From NCBI RefSeq assembly GCF_002575655.3, contig NC_053035.3, forward strand, positions 95,133,322 to 95,197,321: DNA of 64,000 nucleotides, given 5' to 3'. Every line of letters begins with the position of its first letter. The first letter of the stretch is position 1. Position numbers and translations under genes: made by a program. Positions 1-11,579 of this stretch are shown here, piece after piece. The DNA is from Aegilops tauschii subsp. strangulata. Its lineage: Eukaryota > Streptophyta > Magnoliopsida > Poales > Poaceae. The notes below the pieces were generated by a model. The model was not told where the DNA came from. It worked only from the letters and a program-made list of their open reading frames with translations, and did no database searches.

Positions 1-1102
1 CGCGAGACTGGTTTCACCGTTGCGAGCACTCGTTGCTTAAAGGTGACCGGTGTCTGTCTCTCTCACTTTATTTGAACCGAGTGTGGCTATGCCCGGTCCT
101 TGCGAAGGTTAAAACAGCACCAACTTGACAAACTATCGTTGTGGTTTTGATGCGTAGGTAAGAACGGTTCTTGCTAAGCCCGTAGCAGCCACATAAAACT
201 TGCAACAACAAAGTAGAGGACGTCTAACTTGTTTTTGCAGGGCATGTTGTGATGTGATATGGTCAAGACATGATGTGATATAATTTGTTGTATGAGATGA
301 TCATGTTTTGTAACCGAGTTATCGGCAACTGGCAGGAGCCATATGGTTGTCGCTTTATTGTATGAAATGCAATCGCCATGTAATAGTTTTATTTTATCAC
401 TAAGCGGTAGCGATAGTCGTAAAAGCAATAAGTTGGCGAGATGACAACGATACTACGATGGAGATCAAGGTGTCGCGCCGGTGACGATGGTGATCATGAC
501 GGTGCTTCGGAGATGGAGATCACGAGCACGGTGCTTCAGAGATGGAGATCACAAGCACAAGATGATGATGGCCATGTCATATCACTTATATTGATTGCAT
601 GTGATGTTAATCCTTTATGCATCTTATCTTGCTTTGATTGACGGTAGCATTATAAGATGATCTCTCACTAAAATTTCAAGATAAAAGTGTTCTCCCTGAG
701 TATGCACCGTTGCGAAAGTTCTTCGTGCTGAGACACCACGTGATGATCGGGTGTGATAAGCTCTACGTTCAAATACAACGGGTGCAAAACAGTTGCACAC
801 GCGGAATACTCAGGTTAAACTTGACGAGCCTAGCATATGCAGATATGGCCTCGGAACACGGAGACCGAAAGGTCGAGCGTGAATCATATAGTAGATATGA
901 TCAACATAGTGATGTTCAACATCGAAACTACTCCATCTCACGTGATGATCGGACATGGTTTAGTTGATATGGATCACGTGATCACTTAGAGGATTAGAGG
1001 GATGTCTATCTAAGTGGGAGTTCTTAAGTAATATGATTAATTGAACTTAAATTTATCATGAACTTAGTCCTGATAGTATTTTGCAAATTATGTTGTAGAT
1101 CA

Positions 1103-2109
1103 ATAGCTCGCGTTGTTGCTTCCCCGTGTTTATTTTTGATATGTTCCTAGAGAAGAAATTATGTTGAAAGATGTTAGTAGCAAAGATGCGGATTGGATCC
1201 GTGATCTGAGGATTATCCTCATTGCTGCACAGAAGAATTATGTCCTTGATGCACCGCTAGGTGAGAGACCTATTGCAGGAGCAGATGCAGACGTTATGAA
1301 CATTTGGCTAGCTCAATATGATGACTACTTGATAGTTTAGTGCACCATGCTTAACGGCTTAGAATCGGGACTTCAAAGACGTTTTGAACGTCATGGACCA
1401 TATGAGATGTTCCAGGAGTTGAAGTTAATATTTCAAGCAAATACCCGAGTTGAGAGATATGAAGTCTCCAACAAGTTCTATAGCTAAAAGATGGAGGAGA
1501 ATCGCTCAACTAGTGAGCATGTGCTCAGATTGTCTGGGTACTACAATCGCTTGAATCAAGTGGGAGTTAATCTTCCAGATAAAATAGTGATTGACAGAAT
1601 TCTCTAGTCACCATCACCAAGTTAGTAGAACTTCGTGATGAACTATAGTATGCAAGGGATGACGAAAGTAATTCCTGAGCTCTTCGTGATGCTGAAATCG
1701 ACAAAGGTAGAAATCAAGAAAAACATCAAGTGTTGATGGTTGACGAGACCACTAGTTTCAAGAAAAGGGCAAAGGGAAGAAGGGGAACTTCAAGAAGAAC
1801 GACAAGCAAGTTGCTGCTCAAGTGAAGAAGCCTAAGTCTGGTCCTAAGCCTGAGACTAAGTGCTTCTACTGCAAAGGGACTGGTCACTGGAAGCGGAACT
1901 ACCCCAAGTATTTGGTGGATAAGAAGGATGGCAAAGTGAACAAAGGTATATTTGATATACGAATTATTGATGTGTACTTTACTAGTGTTTATAGCAACCC
2001 CTCGGTAATTGATACTGGTTCAGTTGCTAAGAGTAGTAACTCGAAACGGGAGTTGCAGAATAAACAGAGACTAGTAAAAAGGCGAGGTGACGATGTGTGT
2101 TGGAAGTAG
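1103..2109 (+). pseudogene. Copia gag remnant with broken zinc knuckle
   Basis: Gag is the nucleocapsid precursor that packages the retrotransposon RNA. Three-frame reading shows the usual Copia gag order: a segment ending in RIILIAAQKNYV (about 1190-1245), a middle part with the ERYE/KMEEN region (about 1440-1510), and a CCHC knuckle at about 1860-1905. The start codon of the related minus-strand copy (8549-8551) is ATA here (1103-1105). In-frame stops occur near 1339 and 1486. In the knuckle the last cysteine is replaced by asparagine (CFYCKGTGHWKRNY), so zinc binding would be lost. The same frame continues into a protease-like IDTGS near 2010. Confidence 0.85.
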
Positions 2110-2224
2110 TTCCAAGATTGATATGATCATCATCGCACACTCCCTGTACTTTGGGGATTAGTGTTGAAACTAAATATGTTATTTGGTGTTTGCGTTGAGC
2201 ATGAATATGATTTGATCATGTTTA

Positions 2225-4800
2225 TTGCAATACGGTTATTCATTTAAGTTAGAGAACAATTGTTGTTCTGTTTACATGAATAAAAAACCTTATATGGTCA
2301 TACACACCAACGAAAATGGTTTGTTGGATCTCGATCGTAGTGATACACATATTCATAATATTGAAGCCAAAAGATGCAAAGTTAATAATGATAGTGCAAC
2401 TTATTTGTGGCACTGCCGTTTAGGTCATATCGGTGTAAAGCGCATGAAGAAACTCCATACTGATGGATTTTGGAATCACTTGATTATGAATCACTTGATG
2501 CTTGCGAACCGTGCCTCATGGGCAAGATGACTAAAACGCCGTTCTCCGGAACTATGGAGAGAGCAACAGATTTGTTGGAAATCATACAGATGTATGTGGT
2601 CCGATGAATATTGAGGCTCGTAGCAGGTATCATTATTTTCTGACCTTCACAGATGATTTGAGCAGATATGGGTATATCTACTTAATGAAACAGAAGTCTG
2701 AAACATTTGAAAAGTTCATATAATTTTCAGAGTGAAGCAGAAAATCATCGTAACAAGAAAAATAAAGTTTCTACGATCTGATCGTGGAGAAGAGTATTTG
2801 AATTACGAGTTTGGCCTTCAGTTAAAACAATGTGAAATAGTTTCACTACTCATGCCACTTGGAACACCACGGTGTTATGGTGTGTCCGAACGTCGTAACC
2901 GTACTTTATTAGATATGGTGCGATATATGATGTTTCTTACCGATCTACCACTATCGTTCTGGGGTTATGCATTAGAGACGGCTGCATTCACGTTAAATAG
3001 GGCACCATCGAAATCCGTTAATACGACGCCTTATGAACTATGGTTTGGCAAGAAACCAAAGTTGTCGTATCTTAAAGTTTGGGGTTGCGATGCTTATGTA
3101 AAGAAACTTCAACCTGATAAGCTCGAACCTAAATCGGAGAAATGTGTCTTCATAGGATACCCAAAGGAGACTGTTGGGTACACCTTCTATCACAGATTCA
3201 AAGGCAAGACATTCGTTGCTAAGAATGGATCCTTTCTAGAGAAGGAGTTTCTCTCGAAAGAAGTGAGTGGGAGGAAAGTAGAACTTGATGAGGTAATTGT
3301 ACCTACTCCCTTATTGGAAAGTAGTTCATCGCAGAAACCAGTTTCTGTGACGCCTATACCAATTAGTGAGGAAGTCAATGATGATGATCATGAAACTTTA
3401 GATCAAGTTATTACCGAACCTCGTAGGTCAACTAGAGTGAGATCCGCACCAGAGTGGTACGGTAATTCAGTTCTGGAGGTCATGTTACTTGATCATGACG
3501 AACCTACGAACTATGAGGAAGCGATGATGAGCCCAGATTCCGCAAAATGGCTTGAGGCCATGAAATCTGAGATGGGATCCATGTATGAGAACAAAGTATG
3601 GACTTTGATTGACTTGCCCAATGATCGGCGAGCCATTGAGATTAAATGGATCTTCAAGAGGAAGACGGACGCTGATAGTAGTGTTACTATCTACAAAGCT
3701 AGACTTGTCGGAAAAAGGTTTTTGACAAAGTTCAAAGTGTTGAATACGATGAGATTTTCTCACTCGCAGCGATGCTTAAGTCTGTCCGAATCATGTTAGC
3801 AATTGCCGCATTTTATGAAATCTGGCAAATGGATAAACAAAACTGCATTCCTTAATGGATTCATTAAAGAAGAGTTGTATATGATGCAACCAGAAGGTTT
3901 TGTCAATCCTAAAGGTGCTAACAAAATATGCAAGCTCCAGCGATCCATCTATGGACTGGTGCAAGCATCTCAGAGTTGGAATATACGCTTTGATAAGTTG
4001 ATCAAAGGATATAGTTTTATACAGACTTGCGGTGAAGCCTGTATTTACAAGAAAGTGAGTGGGAGCACTACAGCATTTCTGATAAGTATATGTGAATGAC
4101 ATATTGTTGATCGGAAATAATGTAGAATAATTCTGCAAAGCATAAAGGAGTGTTTGAAAGGAGTTTTTCAAAGAAAGACCTCGGCGAAGCTGCTTACATA
4201 TTGAGCATCAAAGATCTATAGAGATAGATCAAGACGCATGATAAGTTTTTTCAATGAGTACATACCTTCACAAGATTTTGAAGTGGTTCAAAATGGAACA
4301 GTCAAAGAAAGAGTTTCTTGCCTGTGTTACAAGGTGTGAAATGCCTGTGTTACAAGGTGTGAAATTGAGTAAGACTCAAAGCCCGACCACGGTAGAAGAT
4401 AGAAAAAGAATGAAAGTCATTCCCTATGCCTCGGCCATAGGTCTATAAAGTATGCCATGCTGTGTACCAGATCTATTGTATACCCTACACTGATTTTGGC
4501 AAGGGAGTACAATAGTGATCTAGGAGTAGATCACTGGACAGCGGTCAAAATTATCCTTACTGGAATAAGGATATGTTTCTCGATTATGGAAGTGACAGAA
4601 GGTTCGTCGTAAAGGGTTACGTCGATGCAAGTTTTGACACTAATCTGGATGACTCTAAGTCTCGGTCTAGATACATATTGAAAGTGGGAGCAATTAGCTA
4701 GAGTAGCTCCGTGCAGAGCATTGTCGACATAGAAATCTGCAAAATACTTACGGGTCTGAATGTGACAGACCCATTGACTAAAATTATCTCACAAGCAAAA
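2225..4800 (+). pseudogene. Copia pol remnant (integrase, reverse transcriptase, RNase H)
   Basis: Pol cuts out, copies and integrates the element. An integrase zinc-binding part (LWHCRLGHIG, then CEPC about 2505) is split by a frameshift near 2490. The catalytic core follows with IHTDVCGPM (about 2580), SDRGEEY (about 2775) and the SERRNRTLLDM region (about 2885), then the long Copia linker. Reverse transcriptase starts at WLEAMKSEM (about 3550), shifts frame near 3712 and resumes at AFLNGFIKEELY (about 3845). The polymerase motif normally read YVDD is YVND (4089-4100), so one catalytic aspartate is lost. An RNase H tail (VDASFDTNLDDSKSR, about 4621) ends near 4800. The longest open piece is 2732-3799. 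Confidence 0.9.
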
Positions 4801-5010
4801 CATGATCACGCCTTAGTACTCTTTGGGTGTTAATCACATAGCGATGTGAACTAGATTACTGACTCTAGTAAACCCTTTGGGTGATGGTAACATGACGATG
4901 TGAACTATGGATGTTAATCACATGGTGATGTGAACTATTAATCACATGGTGATGTGAATTATTGATGTTAAATCACATGGCGATGTGAACTAGATTATTG
5001 ACTCTAGTGC

Positions 5011-5021
5011 AAGTGGGAGAC
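5011..5021 (+). promoter_or_regulatory. Polypurine tract of the Copia element
   Basis: The purine run AAGTGGGAGAC lies directly before the TG that opens the 3' LTR, which is where the plus-strand primer of LTR retrotransposons sits. Confidence 0.8.
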
Positions 5022-6746
5022 TGAAGGAAATATGCCCTAGAGGCAATAATAAAGTTATTATTTATTTCCTTATATCATGATAAATGTTTATTATTCATGC
5101 TAGAATTGTATTAACCGGAAACATAATACATGTGTGAATACATAGACAAACAGAGTGTCACTAGTATGCCTCTACTTGACTAGCTCGTTAATCAAAGATG
5201 GTTATGTTTCCTAGCCATAGACATGAGTTGTCATTTGATTAACGGGATCACCTCATTAGGAGAATGACGTGATTGACTTGACCCATTCCGTTAGCTTAGC
5301 ACTCGATCGTTTAGTATGTTGCTATTGCTTTCTCCATGACTTATACATGTTCCTATAACTATGAGATTATGCAACTCCCGTTTACCGGAGGAACACTTTG
5401 TGTGCTACCAAACGTCACAACGTAACTGGGTGATTATAAAGGTGCTCTACAGGTGTCTCCAAAGGTACTTGTTGGGTTGGCGTATTTCGAGATTAGGATT
5501 TGTCACTCCGATTGTCGGAGAGGTATCTCTGGGCCCACTCAGTAATGCACATCAATATAAGCCTTGCAAGCATTGTGACTAATGAGTTAGTTGCAGGATG
5601 ATGTATTACGGAACGAGTAAAGAGACTTGCCAGTAACGAGATTGAACTAGGTATCGAGATACCGACGATTGAATCTCGGGCAAGTAACATACCGATGACA
5701 AAGGGAACAACGTATGTTGTTATGCGGTCTGACCGGTAAAGATCTTCGTAGAATATGTGGGAGCCAATATGAGCATCCAGGTTCCGCTATTGGTTATTGA
5801 CCGGAGAGGTGTCTCGGTCATGTCTACATAGTTCTCGAACCCGTAGGGTCCGCACGCTTAACGTTACGATGACAGTTTTATTATGAGTTTATGTATGTTG
5901 ATGTACCGAAGGAGTTCGGAGTCCCGGATGAGATCGGGGACATGACGAGGAGTCTCAAAATGGCCGAGACGTAAAGATCGATATATTGGACGACTATATT
6001 CGGACTTCGGAAAGGTTCCGAGTGATTCGGGTATTTTTCGGAGTACCGGAGAGTTACGGGAATTCGTATTGGGCCTTAATTGGCCATACGGGAAAGGAGA
6101 GAAAGGCCTCAAAAGGTGGCTGCGCCCCTCCCCATGGTCTGGTCCGAATTGGACTAGGGAAGGGGGGCGCCCCCTTCTTTTCTTCTCCTTTTCCCTTCCC
6201 CTTTTCCTATTCCAAGTGGGAGGAGGAATCCTACTAGGACTAGGGAGTCCTAGTAGGACTCCACCCTTCTGGCGCGCCCCAGGGGCTGGCCGGCCTCCCC
6301 TCCTCCTTCCTTTATATACGGGGGCAGGGGGGCACCCCAAAGATACAACAATTGATATACGATATCTTAGCCGTGTGCGGTGCCCCCCTCCACCATATTA
6401 CACCTCGATAATATCGTTGCGGAGCTTAGGCGAAGCCCTGCGTCGGTAGAACATCATCATCGTCACCACGCCGTCGTGCTGACGAAACTCTCCCTCAACA
6501 CTCGGCTGGATCGGAGTTCGAGGGACGTCATCGAGCTGAACGTGTGCTGAACTCGGAGGTGTCGTGCGTTCGGTACTTGATCGGTCGGATCGTGAAGACG
6601 TACGACTACATCAACCGCGTTGTGATAACGCTTCCGCATTCGGTCTACGAGGGTACGTGGACAACACTCTCCCCTCTCGTTGCTATGCATCACCATGATC
6701 TTGCGTGTGCGTAGGAATTTTTTTGAAATTACTACGTTCCCCAACA
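5022..6746 (+). repeat. 3' LTR of the Copia element (1725 bp)
   Basis: It opens with TGAAGGAAATATGCCC and closes with TACGTTCCCCAACA, the TG...CA ends of an LTR. Length and sequence fit the 1.7-1.8 kb LTRs of the BARE-1/WIS/Angela group. A TATA-like box is at about 6311-6318. Several open frames inside are shadows of the LTR and should not be read as genes. Confidence 0.92.
6311..6318 (+). promoter_or_regulatory. TATA box of the Copia LTR promoter
   Basis: TTTATATA lies in the 3' third of the LTR, after a GC-rich stretch, where these LTRs usually start transcription. Confidence 0.6.
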
Positions 6747-7043
6747 GATATTATAGCGGGGAGAAGAGGTGATACACCGCTGCATAGAGAGGGAGAGAGT
6801 TGGTGATGACGGCAGCGAAGTTATTAGTGTAGATCGTCATCGCGATGATTGCCCCGACGGTGTTCCGGCGCCACCGGGACAGAGCCCCCCTGCTTCTTCT
6901 TCTTCCTTGACCCCCCCACCCCCCTAGATGGGAGGAGGGTTTCCCCTCTGGTCCTTGGCTTCCATGGCTGCGGAGGGGCGAGAGCCCCTCTGAGATTGGA
7001 TCTCTCTCTCTCTTTCTCTCTGTGTGTGTGTGTGTGTGCGCGC

Positions 7044-7096
<53 letters not shown>

Positions 7097-7570
7097 TCTA
7101 TTTATGCGTTCATGTTTTCTGGCCTTTCGCCGTTTCTTAAATTCCTGGAGATCCGTAACTCCGATTGGGCTGAAATTTTAACACGATTTTTATCCGGATA
7201 TTATCTTTCTTGCGGCCGAAGAAGGCCACCAACCGCCTTACAGGGCCCCACAAGCCTCCTGGCCATGCCCAGGGTAGGGGGCGCGCCCCTAGGGCTTGTG
7301 GGACCCTCGGGCATCATCTCGCGTTGATTCCAATTCCCAAAAATCACATATATTCCAAAATAAATCTCCGTAGATTTTTATCGCGTTTGGACTTTGTTTG
7401 GTATGGATATTCTGTGACACAAAAAACATGCAACAAACAGGAACTGACACTGGGCACCGGATCAATATGTTAGTCCCAAAAATAATATAAAAAGTTGCCA
7501 AAAGTATATAAAAATTATAGGATATTGGCATGAAACAATAAAATGTTATTGATATGATGGAGACGTATGA
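6747..7570 (+). mobile_element. LTR-like high-copy repeat fragment with a GT microsatellite
   Basis: The stretch looks like the 3' part of a retrotransposon LTR or leader that recurs in wheat; I could not name the family. It contains CT- and GT-rich simple sequence and ends near GGAGACGTAT at about 7570, where a minus-strand Copia fragment begins. No LTR ends are seen. Open frames across it are shadows. Confidence 0.5.
7021..7092. repeat. (GT)n microsatellite interrupted by GC
   Basis: The run is almost pure TG dinucleotides with a short CGCGCGCACG interruption, directly after a CT-rich stretch. Confidence 0.97.
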
Positions 7571-7576
7571 CATCGT

Positions 7577-8551
7577 CACTTTGTCCTTCGCTAGGCTTCA
7601 TCTATTCTATAGTTCCTGTTTAGAGTTGCAAATGTGAGCAACCACACGAGTATCAAATACCTAGGCACTACAACGAGAGCTGGTAAGGTACACATCAATA
7701 ACTTGTATATCATATATACCTTTGTTGACGTTGGCCCCCTTCTTGTCGGCCAGATACTTGGGGCAATTCCGCTTCCAGTGGCCAGTTCCCTTGCAATAGA
7801 AGCACTCAGTTTCAGCCTTGGTTCCAGCCTTGGGTTTCTTCGCGGGAGGAGCAACTGCTTTGCCACTCTTCTTGAAGTTTCACTTCTTTCCCTTGCTCTT
7901 CTTGAAACTAGTGGTTTTATTGACAATCAACACTTGATGCTCCTTCTGGATGTCTGACTCAGCGACTTTCAGCATCGCGAACAGCTCAGAGACTGACTTG
8001 TTCATCCCTTGCATGTTATAGTTCAACATAAAGCTCTTGTAGCTATGTGGTAGCGATTGAAGAACTCTGTCAGTGACCGCCTCAGGCGGGAGCTCAACTC
8101 CCAACTCAGCCAGACGGTTGTAACACCCAGACTTTCTGAGTATGTGCTCACTGACAGAGTCGTTCTCCTCCATTTTGCAGGCATTGAACTTATCGGAGGT
8201 CTCATACCTCTTGATCCGGGCATTCTTCTCAAAAATAAACTTCAACTCCTGGAACATCTCATATGCTCCATGACGTTCCAAACGCCTTTGAAGTCCCGGT
8301 TCTAAGCCATACAATATGGCACACTGAACTATTTAGTACTCATCAACATGCGACTGCCAGGCGTTCACAACGTCCAGAGTTGCTGGAGGGGGTGGCGCAC
8401 CAAGCGGTGCATCAAGGACATAAGACTTGTTGGCAGCCATGAGGATAATCCTCAGATTACGGGCCCAGTCCACAAAGTTGCTTCCATCATCTTTCAGCTT
8501 AGCTTTCTCTAGGAACGCATTGAAATACAGGGTTGCTACTATGCGAGCCAT
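7577..8551 (-). pseudogene. Copia gag remnant, minus strand
   Basis: This copy is related to the gag at 1103-2109 but lies on the opposite strand. Its ATG (8549-8551) is kept and opens with MARIVATLYFNAFLEKAKLK. A stop interrupts it near 8331 after the NAWQSHVDEY region. The next block (8314 to 7880) holds the LQRRLERHGAYEMFQELK and ESDIQKEHQVL segments and ends in a TGA at 7880-7882. Beyond that the frame resumes with an intact CCHC knuckle, CFYCKGTGHWKRNC, at about 7750-7800, then fades out near 7577. It is a 5' fragment of a second Copia element, not part of the first. Confidence 0.85.
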
Positions 8552-8806
8552 TGATCTACAACATAATTTGCAAAGAATACTTAGACTATTGTTCAAGATA
8601 ATGAGTTCAATTAATCATATTATCTAAGAACTCCCACTCAAATGAACATCCCTCCAGTCGTCCGAGTGTAACATGATCCAGATTCACCAACCCAAGTCTG
8701 ATCATCACGTGAGATGAGGTGGTTTCAATGGTGAACATCTCCATGTTGATCATATCTACTATATGACTCAAGTTCGACCTTTAAGTCTCTTGTGTTCCGA
8801 GGCCAT
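8552..8806 (-). mobile_element. 5' leader of the minus-strand Copia fragment
   Basis: The reverse complement matches the leader at about 840-1100 of the first element, including the GGCCTCGGAACAC and CACGTGATGATC segments. It stops abruptly at 8806, where the CACTA-like element begins, and does not resume at 11495. Confidence 0.75.
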
Positions 8807-8994
8807 CACTGGTACAGTGACGTCCTAAACAAACGGTTTAAAACCCCTTCCCACGACAGCATTTGGAACCGTCGCCAAGTGAGTGTGGGCGATAGGGGGG
8901 TCCTTCCCACACGACCCAGAAATCATCGGGGATAGGCCCTCCTAGGACCCAGGCTGGGGCCGTGTGCGATCGGGCGAGGCATGGAAACCCAATC

Positions 8995-9200
8995 ATTTCG
9001 GTAGGTATGTACATCCCACACGGTGAATCCTAGAAATCATTTTCGTAGGTATGTACATCCCACACGGTGAATCCCAGAAATCATTTCCGTAGGTATGTAC
9101 ATCCCACAAGGTCAATCCCAGAAATCATTTCCGTAGGTATGTACATCCCACACGGTGAATCCCAGAAAATAATTTCCGTAGGTATGTACATCCCACACAG
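8995..9200. repeat. Five 44-bp subterminal tandem repeats
   Basis: GTAGGTATGTACATCCCACA recurs at 9001, 9045, 9089, 9133 and 9178, a period of 44-45 bp. In CACTA elements such repeats near the ends bind the TNPA-type protein; here that role is inferred. Confidence 0.9.
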
Positions 9201-9579
9201 TTCTTTGTGTGGAAACATTTGTGCAAGGTGGCCTAACGCAAACAGTTCACTGCCAGAAGCCGTGTGTGATTGTTAGTTGATCGAACACGCCTACTTTCTA
9301 GAAATCATGCCGGTTGTTTGAGTTCATCGCCCACGGTGCTGTCTGAGTAACCGTTTGCAATAGAAAACCCCAATAAGCAGGGTAATTAGCCTATTATTCA
9401 TAATCCATGTACTAATCAAACTGATATTTCTTATAAAACACGCCAGATATTTCATATCCGTATAAAAGCAACCAGAATTTCTTAATCGAATTACATCAGA
9501 TAGCTTCGGCACTCAGTTACGCCATTACACAATAGCACCAAGTTTCACATGCAGCATCAAAAACCTTTGGAAAGTAGCA

Positions 9580-10224
9580 TCATACATGGTAAATAGACAG
9601 ATGAATCTCATCTGGGAAACTGTAGATGCGGAAGGCAAATATTGAGCCTTCAGTGATGTTGAATGTCCTTGCAACTTTAGGCCAGTGGCTATGGATAATT
9701 GCCCGCCCAACCTTCATCCTCTTCAGCGAGACTTCAATATTGTACCGTGGGTGTTGAATGAATACCTTCCTCGCCTCTTGACCATGCAGGTGGTTTGAGA
9801 GGTAATCATCGGTGAACTGCTTTGAAAAGTACTGAAAACGAAGCTATGCATAAATCGCTGTTGTAAATTTTCAAACGGCGCAAGGGGTAAAAACAAGGTA
9901 AAAGAGTTGGTACCATCCTATAGTTGACTGATGTCTTCTTCATTGTGCAAACAAAGATCTTGCTGTTATTCGTCACAAGTTCCTTCATCCTAACAATCTT
10001 TCTGAGTTTCTTGACTTGACTGATATTCATGGACATCTCATTTCCCCATATGCAAAATGGGTCGAACAGCGGTTCTAAGCCTCTAACAGCAGGACCTACA
10101 TGTGCAAGACCAAATTGTAAGAAACCTAAATATTAGAATGATTCCTGCAACTGCACAATAATGTGCTATTAGCCAAAGAACCCTGCTTGAACAAACCTTG
10201 ATGGTAAACCGCAGTGTCTCCCAT
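9580..10224 (-). CDS. Three-exon gene for a small B3-like DNA-binding protein inside a transposon
   Basis: Splicing 10224-10197, 10095-9914 and 9831-9580 gives an open frame of 154 codons with a stop at 9580-9582. Both introns (10096-10196 and 9832-9913) have GT and AG ends, and phase is kept at both junctions. The protein opens MGDTAVYHQGPAV. Residues about 60-153 read like a B3 domain: YFSKQFTDDYL, then HPRYNIEVSLKRMKVGRAII, HWPKVARTFNITEGSIFAF and a last strand EIHLSIYHV. B3 domains bind DNA in plant transcription factors. The gene lies between the subterminal array and the 33-bp minisatellite of the CACTA-like element, so it is probably element-borne. The fold is assigned by eye; start choice is the first ATG after a plausible upstream acceptor (GTTGCAG). 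Confidence 0.7.
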
Positions 10225-10973
10225 TGTTTCCCTGCAACACACATAAGGAAGATCTTGATCAGGTTAACTGAGAGTTGCCATACTATCAGTAGAATATGTA
10301 TTGAGTACAGCCAAATTCAATTGGTGTCACATGCATAACAATACAAAATTGTACCCACAGCAAATGAAAATCAAATTGTAGAACTGAACCAAACAGTTAA
10401 ATGGACAGCAGACCAAATGAACCAAAATAGTTAACTGAGCATGACATTGCATAATAGAAACATGTATGAGAAGATAAGACAATTAACAAAACAAAGAATG
10501 CTTGAGAACAGTACTACAAAATGTAGCAATTGTTGGACCAAAGTGTTAACTGAACATTACATTTCAGAGGACCAAACTGTTAACTGAACATCGGATTGCA
10601 TATTAACATTACAGAGGACAAATCACTAGAAGACACTGGCGCTGGCCTCCAGAAAACATCACGAACTATATTTTAAAGTAGACAACCGTGTGGCGGTGTC
10701 GATGGTGGCCTCGAAGACGAGGTGCTCCTCCAAGATCTGGCGGTCGACACGCATGGTAGCCATAGCGACCTCGTTCGCGCGTGCGGCCACATGCTACTGA
10801 GCTCCACGTTATACTGCGTGCAAAATGGCTTTGGGCGGTGCTTAATTGGAGTAGGGGGCAGTGATTTCGGTGGAAGGTGTCGCTCCGTCGGTCGGGCATG
10901 TGGGACGGGAAAGGAGGAGGATGGTGTGGGTGGGGTGTGGATTACCTGACCATATCGACGAGGCCACGCAGTA

Positions 10974-11220
10974 AGAAGAAGGGTCGGCGGCGAGGAGGCC
11001 GCGCAGCAAGAAGAAGGTTCGCTGGCGTGGAGGCGGCACTGCAAGAAGAAGGTTTGCCGGCGAGGAGGCGGCATGGCAAGAAGAAGGGTTGCCGGCGAGG
11101 AGGCAGCGTGGCAAGAAGAAGGGTAGCCGGCGAGGAGGCGGCGCTGCAAGAAGAAGGGTAGCCGGCGAGGAGGCGGTGCTGCAAGAAGAAGGGTCGCCGG
11201 CGAGGAGGCTGAGCTGCAAG
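10974..11220. repeat. 33-bp minisatellite, about seven copies
   Basis: A unit with GGCGAGGAGGCGG followed by CAAGAAGAAGG repeats with small changes. Because 33 is divisible by three it keeps several frames open on both strands; the long alanine/proline/leucine-rich minus-strand frames (10673-11458) come from this array and are not a supported gene. Confidence 0.88.
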
Positions 11221-11579
11221 TAAGCAGCAGTGAAGGTTTGAACTTGGAAAGAAAGGAGGAACAGTGGAAATGTGGCTTTTGGTAGGAGGGAGGGGGCGGG
11301 GAGATAGATATTTCCGCGGTGGCAAAAAAATTTGCTCGGTGCCACGAGAAACTGGCGCGCAAGTGTGGTTCAAGTGGGGGCGGTGGACTGTAGACGATGA
11401 AGATTCCTGCGTAAGCCAGACAAGACGGTGCGCCAAGATATTTTATATCGCATCCCACACGATTCTTTCTAGTAAACTGTTTGTGGTATACCTGATTTTT
11501 TCATTATGTTTTTAAAGACAAAATGGTGTTACGGAGGGAAAGGATGGTGTTTGAATTGCTAGAACATTTACGTACAGTG

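Larger units (their letters stand above)
1..6746 (+). mobile_element. Copia LTR retrotransposon, BARE-1/WIS/Angela type, 5' end outside window, decayed
   Basis: The stretch holds a long non-coding leader (1-1100), a degenerate gag, a degenerate pol in the order protease, integrase, reverse transcriptase, RNase H, a polypurine tract and a complete 3' LTR. The domain order is that of Ty1/copia elements. The leader, gag and LTR match my memory of the high-copy BARE-1/WIS/Angela group of wheat and barley; this is recognition, not a search. The 5' LTR and primer-binding site must lie upstream of the window, so no target duplication can be checked. Both polyproteins carry stops and frameshifts, so the copy cannot encode its own proteins. 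Confidence 0.9.
8807..11494 (-). mobile_element. Putative CACTA-like transposon carrying a B3-like gene
   Basis: The left edge opens with CACTGGTACAG in the middle of Copia leader sequence, followed by a subterminal array of 44-bp repeats. The right edge (about 11438-11494), read in reverse, starts CAGGTATACCACAAACAG and, like the left end, soon reaches a CAAAC(A/G)GTTT motif, so the ends look like diverged inverted termini. The 3-bp flanks differ (CAT against ATT), so the exact right border is unsure. No transposase is seen; the only gene is the B3-like one. The class is inferred from the CACT start and the subterminal repeats. Confidence 0.5.

Noticed and set aside
6849..7327. Cysteine/valine-rich frames
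   Set aside because: They translate the GT microsatellite.
10673..11458. 261-codon minus-strand frame rich in alanine, proline and leucine
   Set aside because: It depends on the 33-bp minisatellite, stays open in several frames at once and shows no domain.
8807..11494. Exact 3-bp target duplication for the CACTA-like element
   Set aside because: The flanks read CAT and ATT, so the right border or the class may be wrong; I kept the element at low confidence.
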